From NCBI GenBank assembly GCA_029204225.1, contig CM055098.1, positions 1,227,106-1,291,105 of the forward strand: a DNA stretch of 64,000 bases, written 5' to 3'. Position 1 is the stretch's first letter. Each line of letters begins with the position of its first letter. Of this stretch, positions 23,515-36,188 are shown piece after piece. Below the pieces are notes generated by a model that searched no databases, was not told the DNA's origin, and saw nothing but the letters and a program-made list of their open reading frames with translations. A program made the translations under genes and the position numbers. Source of the stretch: Diphasiastrum complanatum (Eukaryota > Streptophyta > Lycopodiopsida > Lycopodiales > Lycopodiaceae).

Positions 23515-24522
23515 CTAAACATCATGCCAAGCCATGGATTCCAAGGCATTTTGTGCACTTGAAGATACATCAATGAAAATATTAAGTGCATAAATAATGT
23601 TGCCAAAGACAACTTGTGTTGTTTGATCCATATGATTGAGCCTAGATGGCTCCATCTTGATACTCAAGATTCTTCTTGGAGTCCTCGGGTTTTGAGCTTG
23701 ATCCTCCACTTGACTTGACTCCAAAACATCAATGAATTGAATAATGTGTTGATCCAAAGGTTCTTCTTCAAGTTTACAAATCTTCCACTCTTGAAAGATC
23801 ACATTTCCACCATTGACAAATTCTTTGGTTGAAAACAAGTAGATTCTACAATCTCTACTTGAAGAGCAAAACACTACCATTATTCCTATCATTGAAATAG
23901 GATAATCTTTGGTCCTTACATTGGAATGATCATGCTCAAAGCATGTGGACCCAAAGATTTCCAATACATATGATGTTTCATCTTTTATGGCACTATTCAA
24001 ACTATTACAAAAATAGTTATCCAATGAAATTGCTTTATCAACAACAAATGTAGATTTCAAAGCATCCCATTTCATTGTCTTGTCATACAAAGTAATAAAC
24101 ACCATGAATCTTAAAGGTAAGAAACAAGTCACCTCATGTCTACTAATACTTTCCAAAAAGTATTCAAAGATAGTAGACTCTCCAATGCTCACCACCCTTG
24201 CAAGATGCACACTTGAATGGACAATTTGCATGCAATTTGATGACTCGGACATTGTCATTGAGGACTCCCTTGGAACTCTCATGCTTTGAGGCTGATCCTC
24301 AAGATCTTCCTCCTTTTGATGCTCCTCCTCAATGCAAGCAAGATCACACTTTGCCAAGATCTCCTCTTGAGTGATCTCCTCCTTTGCCAAGCTCATTTTT
24401 TCAAAAGCAACACTAGCTTCCAACTTAAACAATCTTCCATGTTTAAATCCCTTTGCAATGCAAACATCATTCTTCAAGATGAAGCAAACACCAAGATAAG
24501 ATGAAGTGAAAACTACTTTCAA
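23515..24522 (-). CDS. 335-codon ORF of the non-autonomous element, partly copia-integrase-like
   Basis: The ORF is open for 335 codons in a non-autonomous element. A middle segment (roughly residues 190-250), with GSTCFEHDHSNVRTKDYP and, further on, GNVIFQEW, follows the spacing of the C-terminal part of copia integrase (a Phe/Cys-containing strand, a basic linker, the GYS-like turn lost, then the FVS-DVVF strand). The N-terminal third is Glu-rich and unrecognised. Catalytic integrase residues are absent, so it cannot act as an integrase. It is probably a patched remnant. Its preserved length over a young insertion may mean selection, or simply youth. Confidence 0.5.
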   Translation of the reverse strand: MKVVFTSSYLGVCFILKNDVCIAKGFKHGRLFKLEASVAFEKMSLAKEEITQEEILAKCDLACIEEEHQKEEDLEDQPQSMRVPRESSMTMSESSNCMQIVHSSVHLARVVSIGESTIFEYFLESISRHEVTCFLPLRFMVFITLYDKTMKWDALKSTFVVDKAISLDNYFCNSLNSAIKDETSYVLEIFGSTCFEHDHSNVRTKDYPISMIGIMVVFCSSSRDCRIYLFSTKEFVNGGNVIFQEWKICKLEEEPLDQHIIQFIDVLESSQVEDQAQNPRTPRRILSIKMEPSRLNHMDQTTQVVFGNIIYALNIFIDVSSSAQNALESMAWHDV

Positions 24523-25135
24523 ACAAATCTTGCCAAGAAATGGATTTGATTGTCTCTAGAAACTCACTAAGGTCTCTCTCTTGTAGTTTTTCACTCAAAT
24601 TAGATTTCTAATCCAACAAATGGACTTATAATCTCAGTTCTAGCACTCCCTCACAAAGTTGGAATGAAGATAAGATGATGTGAAATCTACTAACAATCAA
24701 ATCTTGCCAATTTTGGCTATTTTTGGACAAAAAAAAATGACTTAATCTCTTCCTTCCTTCTTGGTGTACTTTCAAGACCTGTTTTTAACCTTAATAGGAC
24801 TTGAACTCAGCCTAGATTAATTAGATTCCATGAAACAAATTCAAATCTAATCAATGGCAAATGATCTTGGTAGATTATCCTAGGATCTCCACCAAAAATT
24901 ACACCAATAGCTCACAATTTGAATTTTTTTGGATCAAATGAATACCATGCATTAAATGCAGGTTCAGAGGTGCCCACACATGTGGACAGTACGGATTTGG
25001 ACCCCTACCAAGTTTGGGATCAAATCTCCTCACCAAAATCAAGATTCTAGCTTGCCCTCTCAATACTAGTTTTTAGCACCAAAACTTGCTAAAAATGGAT
25101 TTGCATTAGATCAATGGCTTATGCTCTTGTACTTG

Positions 25136-25147
25136 GATCTGATACCA
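25136..25147 (-). promoter_or_regulatory. Primer-binding site, tRNA-Met type variant
   Basis: The minus strand reads TGGTATCAGATC, one base different from the common TGGTATCAGAGC, directly before the 5' LTR. Confidence 0.85.
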
Positions 25148-25848
25148 TGTGAAAGTACTGTACTTTAGGACCATAAATGGATCTACAAAAGATCCACAAG
25201 AGTGATTGGATGCTTGCTTAACAATCTATCAAAAAACTAGACACAAAAAAGTTGATCTAGATTGGCAGTTTGACAAACAACAAGCATTAACAATCAAAAG
25301 CATTGATAAACATTGAAATCCGAGCTCACACGTGTGTACTATAGGCTGTAGTACGGCCTTCAACCTGAGAAACAAGTAGAAATTGATTTGGTTTCATTTG
25401 GATCACAAAAACTCAATGTACATAGTGAACTAGCTTGAGATTGCCAATGAGCTCCAAAAATTTTCTATCTTCTCACTATGGAGAGAGGGAATACATAGCA
25501 AATTCGACTTCCTTCTTGAAGTTAGGTGAATTTCCAGCATGTAATAAGGAAGTTAACTCACTCTCCTTGACCTAAAATGAAACCCTAGTCTATTTCCTAG
25601 AGTTATGCTTGGTAGGTAGCTAGTTGGTCAAATTTTCACCTTAAACTTAGGTGTAGGTCCTATAAAGTAGGGATGACCACCAAATAGACATGACCAACTC
25701 TCTTGACTTGACCTAACCTACATTAGGATGGGTTTCCCATGTGGCATCATGGCCTCACATGTGTGGGACCCACTTGTGTACACAATTTACACTATTCTAC
25801 ATGGTTTTTGATCAAGCTAGATTTGCCAATTTTTGGCAATTCTTCACA
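25148..25848 (-). repeat. 5' LTR of the non-autonomous element
   Basis: The LTR is 701 bp, nearly identical to 22604-23304, with CACACGTGTG at 25327-25336. Confidence 0.93.
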
Positions 25849-25853
25849 ACCTT

Positions 25854-28052
25854 TGCCTAGCCGTGCTCACACAAATCTATCATAGAATTAGCCCACGGAA
25901 AACATCCATCCAACCATCCGTGCTTTCACCATTAAGCAGGACATTGGCTCAGTCACGCCCCACCAACTCTGGTCGATAGCCCTTATAGCTAAACGATCAT
26001 GTTTTTAAAAGGTTTTCACCATCGATAAAGATTTTGACCACTCAATGAATCAATTTTTAATAGAGAAAGATGCCCCAACTTGTGTCACATTACATCTTAC
26101 AATTGTGGTGGGGTAAGAGCAATTGAAATCTATACTCATCCTTTACATAAGAGAATGGTTCTTTTGGAGATCTTTGTGGTGATTAGGATAGTTCTTCAAA
26201 TTACATCTGGTTTATCCATACAACTCTATGGTAGTTAGGGTAAATATTCAAATTATGGTTTGCCCTAACAACTTGCTATAACTTCTAACCCGACCCTTAC
26301 CACCATGAAAGATCACAAGAAAGACTACTCCCCCAAATGCAAATACTTGTTGGGATTTTCATCCATTCATTATATAGGGCAATAATAAGCAAAGTTTCTC
26401 AAATTTCCACATGTGTAGGGCATGATGAGCATGATGCCCTTTATGAAAAATTGTGCATGGGGGAATTCCTATGATGGACATTATGCTCATAATGCTCGAC
26501 ATAATTGATCATAAAGCCTAAATTGTATCATTCTACACTCATAAGAAACTTTAAATATACTCCTTGAGAATAGTAACATTGCGTAAGTTATGCCCTTTTG
26601 GACTTCACCCAAGGGTGATAATATCCCAAAAGATCAAGTGTTACACCCTTGTAGGTCTTAGGCTTTATCCTATATTTAAAGAATGAATTTGAGATTTATA
26701 TCTAGAAAGAAAATTTTGCACAGGTAAAATTCTTAAAAAGTTTGAAACTAATCAACAAATGCCAATTTCAATAATGAGTGTGTAAGACTATGTATTTTTG
26801 CAAGCAACATGCATTTTAGAACATTTTCACTTAGGAGGGGGCTAAGTGGGAGAGAGCTCAAATACTCTCCAACCATGTTGATTGAGGGCACTTCAAGTGG
26901 CCCTCCTCACTTTCATGCAAGGTGAGACTTACCCTAGGTGGTAAAATCAATGTCAACATGGGGCATGCTTTCCATGAGGAATTAAAGAAATCTAGTCCCC
27001 AAGAAATTTCAATCAACTCATTGCAAAATTCTAGGGTTCCGTAAATTAGTGGCTCTAGAGAGCCTTTCCCCGCCCTATGAAGACTTGTTATAAGAATATG
27101 TGCTCTTTTTTTTTCACTATAATATCTTTGTTCAATGGGGCATCAATTTTTTTGAAAAAACAAAACTTAGGAAAGCTCGCAATTTGGAAGGGCAAGAAAG
27201 TCCCCGCTCATTGTTGCGGATTCATGTAGATGCTAAGTGCACTTGCTAGGGGAGGTCCTAATGTATGTTCATTTACTCACTAGGAAGTGGTGGGACCATG
27301 TTCCCTGATCCAATGAACTTCCTTTTCACATTATCTAAGTTTAAATAGAAGCTACTTGAAGTTTCCTTGATCAAGTGGGTGCATGAAAGTCTTCAACTTT
27401 TATTAATGTGGAGGGTAGGTATGGGGTAGAAGGGGCATATCCCTCATTGCAAACATATTTACTTGGTCAACCAAAATTTAATTCATATTTTATACTCTTG
27501 TACTAAAATAGTCAAAAGTTGGAGAAAAGTGGAGTAGAAAAGTGCCACTAGGACTAGCTAGGCCTTTACAAGGAAGAAGGAATTTTCAAATACTGAAAAT
27601 GCATATTGTGCCATTGTTGATCATCATAAGATTAAATAAAAAAAGATATGATCATCACAAGGCTAAGAAGAAAACAATTATCCTTGCATGATGTTGCATT
27701 TGAATCCAATTTGTTCATAAGACTAAGCAAAACAGAATCGATCATCATAAAACTAGGCAGAACAGAATTATCTTCATAAGATATTGCAATCGGATCCAAT
27801 TTGTTCACATAGGAGTAAAATGAGCTTGAAGCACAAGCCCACTTCTTATTGCTAGCTTGGAAGTATGGTTACAAGTGAATAATGGAACATATGCTCAGCT
27901 CTAAACATGAATTACAATGCTATCATATAGTACCGTACAATTGTTTGAGCTGCAGCTGAAAAACCCAACAATTAAGAGCTCAAAATTTGTGTTCAACCTA
28001 TAATTGTAATCTACATATGGTGTCTCTGTGCAAAAAAATGCACTAAGGCGTC
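25854..28052. other. Intergenic stretch, no gene seen
   Basis: The first few hundred bases continue the leader of the gypsy gag fragment at 21672-22258. The rest has no usable frame. A local imperfect duplication lies at about 27610-27810, repeating ATCATAAGACTAAGCA-like and GAATCCAATTTGTTCA words. Confidence 0.4.
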
Positions 28053-28342
28053 ATGTTTTGCAGCCCAATTTGCAGACATGAGACGGTTCTTAAGCGATCA
28101 GCAGGTTCAGCTCGTGTTGTACATCAGCTGGAGACTGGACATCGTAAGATACACAGCGAGGTGAGGGCGGCAGCTTTTGACCACATACTCATTGCAGCAT
28201 CTCAGAATGAGGGGGAAGATACTTTCAGGAAAGATCCCCAGTCAATTGCATGTTCCAGAAACAGAAGCCTGTTGGGAACTGTAGGGAAGAGGCTTAGTTT
28301 GTAAATTCAACACCAAATGTTTGTACAAAGCTGCCGGTGTCT
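28053..28342 (-). other. Probable 3' UTR region of the PLATZ gene
   Basis: This follows the PLATZ stop codon on the minus strand. A plus-strand frame of 83 codons here (28053-28304) has no recognisable features and is probably chance. Confidence 0.35.
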
Positions 28343-29137
28343 TTATATCAGAGGAGATCTATGAGGTATCCCTTTCCTCCGTCGCATCCTGAAGCTTCCA
28401 ATCTCTTCTGGCCAGGTAGACAGCAGTGCACTTGCACGTGATCCAGGCATTGAACGATTGTAGGAAAAGGGAGCCAATTTAGAATTTACAGTTAAAGGAA
28501 GCTTAAAGGAAGACAACCCATTCTCATCCCCGGTGTCTGTTTTCAGCTTCACTGCAAAGACAAGTCTTGGTCTCTTTGCTGGAGCCTGCAATTCTGTCTT
28601 GACAGGTCTTCTCAGAGGTGGGGTGCTGGGCTCGAAGCTTTCCGTGTCAGATACCTCCTTTTTGGTCGAGAATGCATCCTCCTGACCAGACTGATATGAT
28701 TTTGCTCCTGAGAATGAGCCGCTGTGAATCAGCCCGGCTAGTTTACAACCGATTGAGCAATACATGACTGGGTCTGCAATTGTTCTGCCACAACTAGTGC
28801 ACCAATGCCTAGCTCCTTTCACTAGTTTCTGCTGGGGCCGGCTCAACAGGAAGACAATCTTAGCACTGTTGATCACATAGCTCTGGATGTCAGACACATC
28901 AATCAGCTTGTGAATGTCATTGATCCGGACTGCATTCACATGGGAGGCACGTCTGACCTGTAGAGTCATGTGCTTCGTGTGCCGCTGCAGCAGCTCAATG
29001 TGGCAAATTGGCCCCTCTACACAGTCTATACAAAAGTAATTCTTCTCATTCTTCCCCAAAACATGATTCCTGCAATGTGTGAAGTAGTCTGCCACAAGAA
29101 ACGGGCTCAACCAATTCGGCACAAACCCCACCATCAT
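28343..29137 (-). CDS. PLATZ-family zinc-binding transcription factor
   Basis: This is a plant AT-rich-sequence- and zinc-binding protein of 264 residues, probably nuclear. The N-terminal PLATZ domain includes WLSPFLVADYF, CRNH, CIDC, LQVRR, INSAKIVFL and a second cluster CTSC-x10-CSIGC. The Ser/Thr/Pro- and Lys-rich tail ends RRRKGIPHRSPLI, a conserved end of the longer PLATZ subfamily. Two departures are visible. The fourth Cys of the first cluster is replaced (CHIE where CxxC is expected), and the H-to-C spacing is 10 instead of 11. The usual Tyr after the QVRR motif is also missing. The gene has no intron over the full length, unlike most PLATZ genes, so it may be a retrocopy or a divergent branch. 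ATG context and complete domains support the start. Confidence 0.88.
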   Translation of the reverse strand: MMVGFVPNWLSPFLVADYFTHCRNHVLGKNEKNYFCIDCVEGPICHIELLQRHTKHMTLQVRRASHVNAVRINDIHKLIDVSDIQSYVINSAKIVFLLSRPQQKLVKGARHWCTSCGRTIADPVMYCSIGCKLAGLIHSGSFSGAKSYQSGQEDAFSTKKEVSDTESFEPSTPPLRRPVKTELQAPAKRPRLVFAVKLKTDTGDENGLSSFKLPLTVNSKLAPFSYNRSMPGSRASALLSTWPEEIGSFRMRRRKGIPHRSPLI

Positions 29138-29164
29138 TAAATCAACCTCTAATTCCCCCTACAG

Positions 29165-29410
29165 TAACCTCAACAATTTGCTTGCAGCTGTTAAATCTTC
29201 CACACAAATCTGCCAAAATGCTGCTGAATAATATGCCCTCTTGATGCACTGATCCCAATAATTTGCTCGCAGCTGTTTCTTTCGTACACAAAACACTCAA
29301 ATCTGTCAGAATGCTGCCCAATAATGATTTTCTTGCAGCTATTTTTTCCACACAGAAAACTCTACTCTGCCAGAATGGTCCAATTTATCAGAATGCTGCT
29401 GAGTAATGCA
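29165..29410 (-). repeat. Three imperfect copies of a 60-90-bp repeat upstream of PLATZ
   Basis: Copies begin near 29171, 29260 and 29327. They share TTGC(T/C)(T/C)GCAGCTGTT, ACACA(A/G)A and TCTG(C/T)CA(A/G)AATGCTGC followed by AATAAT. They lie in the presumed 5' UTR or promoter of the PLATZ gene. Confidence 0.75.
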
Positions 29411-29521
29411 GGTATCCAGACCCAGCTGAGCTCTAAAACTGGCAGCTCTGCTACAAATGGAGGCAAACAACAGAGGTGAGAACAGAGAAGGAAGAAAGGA
29501 GTGCTAGTTTGCAATTGCTGA

Positions 29522-29546
29522 GGGAAGGAAGGAAGGAAGGAAGGAA
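29522..29546. repeat. (GGAA)n microsatellite
   Basis: Six uninterrupted GGAA units lie in a purine-rich stretch. Read from the PLATZ strand this is a pyrimidine patch of the kind found near plant transcription starts. Confidence 0.9.
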
Positions 29547-29639
29547 AGAGTAATAAATCATCAGCTAAAAGAAGTAAAGGAGGGCTTTTAAGTATCATTG
29601 GGGGGGTGATATTTTGGCCTTCAAGAAGAAGCAAGGGTG

Positions 29640-30410
29640 TAGCCATTGACGGGTTCCAGGAAGGGCGTCATCGCCGGCAGCTTCCGCTCGTTATCGGAGG
29701 CGGCGCTAGGCGCTTCGTGAATCCTCGAGGCTCCTTGTTGACTTGGACGGTCCAACTGTCCAACGACAGCCGTCAGTGTTTCATTCTGACAGGCAACCGT
29801 TCCTTCTCATAAAAATCTCAAATTTCTCTCTACCAAATCGTCCTTCCCCACGGGCCACGGCCTATCTCATGGCCGCCCACTTGGATGCTCGCCACATGGC
29901 AGAACTTGCCACGTGGACTATCCAGCGGCGGAGAGCTTAGATCATCCGGTGCCCATAGGACCCAAGGGTCAGGCTCCGGCAGACGATGACGCCAAATAAA
30001 GACCCTGTTTATTTTTGCACTTATCCACTTGGATACTAGACACGTGTCGCAAAATCACCACCGCTTATTATCGACACGTGGCAGAATCGGAGCCGGCCAG
30101 AAAGTATCTAGCACTGGAGCGCTTAAGACAGCTGAATCATGAATCATCCATCACAACTTGTATGAGCGTTGAGATGTCCGCGCCCAGCGGGACACGTGGC
30201 GATATCGGAGCGTCTCGTAGAGAGATCCAACGGGTAGCGTGCTGCTGGAATCCTTGCGTGCGGGGGGGTCGGTCCAGGAGAAAGGAACAGGCGGGAGGGC
30301 AGCTGAGCTGCCAGATTTGAAGTAAAACGTGGGTGATCTGACGCGTGTATATGAGCCCATGTAACACGTTGCGGTTATAGGTTTTGCAACGTGCAACACG
30401 TGGCATCAAA
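29640..30410. promoter_or_regulatory. GC-rich region with five CACGTG boxes upstream of PLATZ
   Basis: CACGTG cores occur at 29910, 30041, 30075, 30193 and 30397, most as ACACGTGGC or GACACGTGTC, with near matches CCACATGGC (29892) and AACACGTTGC (30363). CACGTG with GGC is the G-box/ABRE bound by bZIP factors in abscisic-acid and light responses. The region is clearly GC-richer than its surroundings. Overlapping frames on both strands are not convincing genes. Confidence 0.65.
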
Positions 30411-32270
30411 ACTTCCGTGCAAGAAACTACAATAATACAGAAATAATTGATTCAACATTTAGTCTCTAAAAAAAGGGAGTCGTGACCACCTCAAATTTCA
30501 TTTTCTCATATACACTTGTTTCAAAATCTAGAGCTATCAAAAAAAAGTCCCAAAAAACGTCTTCAAAGTAGGGCTTCCTACACCTGATGGAGTCCTTTAC
30601 GGGATGGAGTCTTTTAGATCCTTACATCATTTTATTAGCTTTGTTGTAGTAAAGTAGCCGTAAGCTATGGTGATGACTTGCTAATGAGATGTCACTCTTA
30701 GGTGGGTTTGAGCATTGGAATGAGTTTATTATCCTTTTTTTAATTTTTTAATTGTAAGTTTTGTTTTTTACTTTTCTAACAATTTGAATATTCCATAAGC
30801 CAGAGCTCTTCACGTGATATATAGATCACCTTGTTTATAAGGAGTCCTTGCCCAAGGGATTTTCCCAATTTGAGGACCTTTTCTAAGAGTCATAGCTTGA
30901 GGGCCCAAGTTCAAAGATATGGGAAAGCTCAAGGGCAAGGACTCCCTATACATAAAATCATCTAACCATCTAAAACCCTCCCTCTCACTTTTGAAAAGCT
31001 TGTTTTCAAAGAGTTGTTACTCTACAGGCGAGGTTCTCACATATGGGGAAGCCATGATGACTAAACTTTTTTGTGGCATAAAATCTACAAGTCTTGGTAA
31101 CTTTCGTTTTTAGTTTCGCATCACTTACTGTGTTTGAGATGTTCTCTCCATTTTCTGGCAAACTATGTGTTTCTGAAACTTTGAACTTGAGGTGACACCC
31201 CGAGTAGTCCTAGGTCTTGTTTAGCAATATATTCTTGTTGGTATAATGTTTTTCATTACAAGCAAAAACATTTTTGATGCTTTGAAGTCCAAATGCATGA
31301 AATCTTTTGTTTACAACTGTTGTATCCTACGTGTTTTTTTGTTTGTTAAATCAAAGTCATAACGTGCCTATTTGAGTTGTGAATTTCTCAAACAAGTCAT
31401 AACATGCCAATTTGAGTTGTAAATATCAAGGACCTCTTAAATTTTTAAGAAAATTCTTTGGTGAAAATTTATTATTGTTGAGGCCTGATTCTTGAATTGA
31501 AGTCATGACTCCAGTTGATATTACCAGTCATTTGGATTTGTATGATAGTATGATAGCTTAAACTTGTAAGTTATGTAGAGATCATATTAAAGGGGGGAGT
31601 ATAAGTTCAATAAGTTTAATGAGCCTTGCATGAGTCATGGCATTGAAACGACTTCTTACACAATGAAACAAATGGGGTTGTTGAAAGGAGAAACATGAAA
31701 ATAATGGAATTTGCAAGGTTCATGATGTTGGAGTTTAATCTTATTCCTACTCACCTAATTCTATCTTCTGAGTACCCTATACAATGTAAGTACTCACTCT
31801 CTACTCTTACATCCCACAAGGTCTTGAGTTCAATCATCTAACACCAACACATGATGAAGGCAAAGGATTGTCCAAATCAATCTAGGTAAAAGTTGTCACT
31901 AAGATGGTATACTATTTGATAAATTGTGCTCTTACTCCAACTGGTACCTGCCACCATCCCACAACACAAAACCACACGAGGTAGTATGTGAGGAAATGCT
32001 GAATGTCAATTGTTATCCATGTACAAAATAAGCTTTGCTACTTAACAACTTTGTTAGAATAAAAAATTCTTAGTCCAATCTTCCAGTTCACATGTAATTT
32101 AGTGATAGGCCAGGGCGAAAGCCATACTGATCAGTATGTTTGGCATTAGTCCTTACCAATTAATAATTTCTTATATATATACTATCAACAAGAGGACGCT
32201 TGCTAAACAAGTACAAATCATATTTACGGAAAAAAGTTTTTTTAGGGTGAGCAAAGACACGTGTACGACT
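30411..32270. other. Intergenic, no gene seen
   Basis: This stretch is AT-rich, with no frame above noise and no recognised element. Confidence 0.4.
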
Positions 32271-32612
32271 GTATTAGGGCAAATCCATGCCATGCTAACC
32301 CATGGTGTAATGGTGCCAAGACCCTTGAGCATATCCATGCTTTCCAAGGGTGTTCAAGCTCAATTACTAGTTTCGATCCTAGTGTAAACTTGAAAGGGCA
32401 AGTGTGAAATTTACGTAGTTATTTTAGCTGCAATTAAAAAAAAAGAGAAAACCATTGGCTTGTATAGTCTCGATCAATATGTTAGGGCAATTTTATGCTA
32501 TACTAACATTGGAGACTATAACGACTCTTGCGCAAATCCATGCATTCTAAGAGTACTTAAGCCAAAAGCGAGTATCGTTGGATAAAGAGGGTGTGCGAGT
32601 GTGAGAAACAAA
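32271..32612. repeat. Imperfect direct duplication of about 130 bp
   Basis: Segments 32275-32410 and 32483-32612 share, in order, TTAGGGCAA, ATGC(C/T)AT(G/A)CTAAC, CTTG(A/C)GCA, ATCCATGC, (A/T)AAGGG/AAGAGT and AGTGTGA(A/G)A. They are separated by about 70 bp. Origin unknown. Confidence 0.5.
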
Positions 32613-33803
32613 AATAGCTCGAAAAGAAAACGAACACGAAGAGAAGCGAACTCGAAACTTGAACGAGAAACGAACTCGAACAGAAAGTGTTCGTGCGCAG
32701 CGGAATGAGCTATATTACTCTTTCCCTAAGCATGACTACGCCTATCAGAAACAAACTGAACATTAGTGATAAAAATCACGGTCGATCTGATTACGTAGCC
32801 AAACATTAACGAAACATCAGAAGAATAATTTGTCGCGAACAGCTAGACAAACTATTAGTCCCAAATAGCTAGACAAATTATTAGTCGCGAATAATTCGCG
32901 AAGAGCTAGACTGAGCTCAACTGATAATCAGTCGCGAAAAATATTATTCGTCAACAGCTAGACTAATAATTGCTAAGAACAGATTACCAGATTGAGCAAC
33001 AAGAGAGTCAGACAGAATGAAGAAAAGCATAGCAATATCGACACAAATCTGAACGCAGAACAACATAGCTGTTATCAGATTAAGTATAGCAAAATATACA
33101 TGTCAATAATGCTGTGGAGCACAAGACAATAGCGGACGAAACTGCCTGCTCTACAAAGCTAATTCAATTTGTAAAATGAATGAACCTATTACTGACAATA
33201 CAAAAGAATCAATGTGCAAGGCATCTACTTCGTCTATCTTTGATAAGCTTCTGATGTTATTATTTTACACACACTCTTGTTATCTGAATACGCAAATGAT
33301 ATTCAATATATATACACAATTTTACAGGTGTGAGGATGAAGAAGGTACAAAGTGGATGTGTTGTCGGTAGGAGATCGTGGGTGGCTGCTGTCATTGTCAA
33401 ATCTGTTAGCAATGTTGCATGGGAGGAGCGTGAAAAGGCCGCGACGTCAGCCTTTGCTAAAATGAACGTTGGTGAAGATGCAAAAACTGCGACACTCTAA
33501 CGAAATGCCTTAGGATTTGATTTGCAGGGTGCCTTCGCTTTTCCTAGGGCACCTTCGGCATTTTGTAAGGCAGTGTCGTCTTTTTTGCTTGTCACAAATC
33601 ACGTGTAAAAACACAGTGTCACATTTTTCGCCTTTTTTGCCTGTGGAAATTTAGTTGTATTTATGTAGACAGTCCCGTTTTAGTCGTCTATCTTATTTTA
33701 CATGTAAATACGCAGATTGTGCGACAGCATGAGTAAAAATGCAGCATGAATGGAGGCATATTAAAATAGGATTTAGGAGAGTAGGAGATAAATCCAACAA
33801 GTA
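32600..33803 (-). repeat. LTR-like segment related to 37281-38186
   Basis: It shares AGCACAAGACAATAGCGGAC (33118) and the end GGATTTAGGAGAGTA...AATCCAACA with the LTR at 37281-38186. On the minus strand it begins TGTTGGATTT at 33803. The left end is unclear. Between 32830 and 32975 a unit AGCTAGACAAA(C/T)TATTAGTC and the word GTCGCGAA recur. A small 64-codon plus frame inside is not a gene. No primer site is seen, so it may be a solo or truncated LTR. Confidence 0.5.
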
Positions 33804-35500
<1,697 letters not shown>

Positions 35501-35797
35501 ATGTATAAGGAATATCTAGCTTCAGGAGTAGAGTTAATGACTTGGGAAGTTAGGTTACCGAAGTTCCTAGTAGTGATTCAAGATTATAGAGAATTAGTTG
35601 ATTTTCATATTTTAGATTCAACAAAAACTGATATACTTATAGGCTATGAATGGTCGTTTAAAAAATCTCCTGATATAGATTTTGAGAAGCACGTGCTCTC
35701 ATTTAAGGAAGGAAATAGGGTAGTTACACTTTTTGAAAACAGTTATTTACATCCATCTGAGATGGTTTCAATGGCTAAAAGTACTGGAATTTTTTGA
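35501..35797 (+). pseudogene. Retroelement aspartic protease fragment
   Basis: The 98-codon frame matches the C-terminal half of a Ty3/gypsy protease: FHILDSTKTDILIGYEWSFK, then IDFEKHVLSFK, the place of the usual hydrophobic-D-hydrophobic-LGMDWL strand. The catalytic Asp region is upstream and not visible. It is a small orphan fragment. Confidence 0.5.
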
Positions 35798-36188
35798 TGA
35801 TTCACAATATGAAGCTTGTTCTTGGATTACAATGCCCATTTCGGACTTCTAAATAATGTTGGGAAACGTAAATGGATGGATCATAAGATCTATTTCCTCT
35901 ATGCAAAACAAATGTAACAAAAAATGTGTAATGACATGAATGAACTTTTCTTGGAATAGCTTAAATTGGAACACAAGAGAATCTACAAAGCAATTGTCTG
36001 TTAGCGTATGTGCATGTGCCTTATTTATATATACAATTTAATTACTGGACATAATCAAAAGAATGGATCATCCATAATGCTAGTCGTGAGTCTTATTGTA
36101 GTTGCACGTCATTGTCTACCAAAACTGCTCGTAGGAACTTTGTTAAAGACATCAATTTATGTCATTGCTTGTAGGTCTTTGTATGTTG
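35798..36188. other. Intergenic, no gene seen
   Basis: No coding signal. Confidence 0.4.

Larger units (their letters stand above)
22604..25848 (-). mobile_element. Non-autonomous LTR retrotransposon with 701-bp LTRs
   Basis: Two 701-bp LTRs (TGTGAAAGTA...ATTCTTCACA) flank 1.84 kb. The target duplication ACCTT stands at 22599-22603 and 25849-25853. On the minus strand the primer site lies at 25136-25147 and a polypurine tract at 23305-23316. The LTRs differ at only about eight sites by eye, making this the youngest datable insertion in the window. The interior has one ORF and no recognisable RT, so it depends on a partner. A solo LTR of the family is at 58200. Confidence 0.93.

Noticed and set aside
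27600-27810. CRISPR-like or satellite array
   Set aside because: Only two imperfect units of differing length; a simple local duplication.
28053-28304. 83-codon plus-strand ORF next to PLATZ
   Set aside because: It lies in the likely 3' UTR of the PLATZ gene on the opposite strand and has no recognisable feature.
29606-30410. Overlapping ORFs of 65-101 codons on both strands upstream of PLATZ
   Set aside because: Higher GC content removes stops by chance; frames overlap on opposite strands and show no domain.
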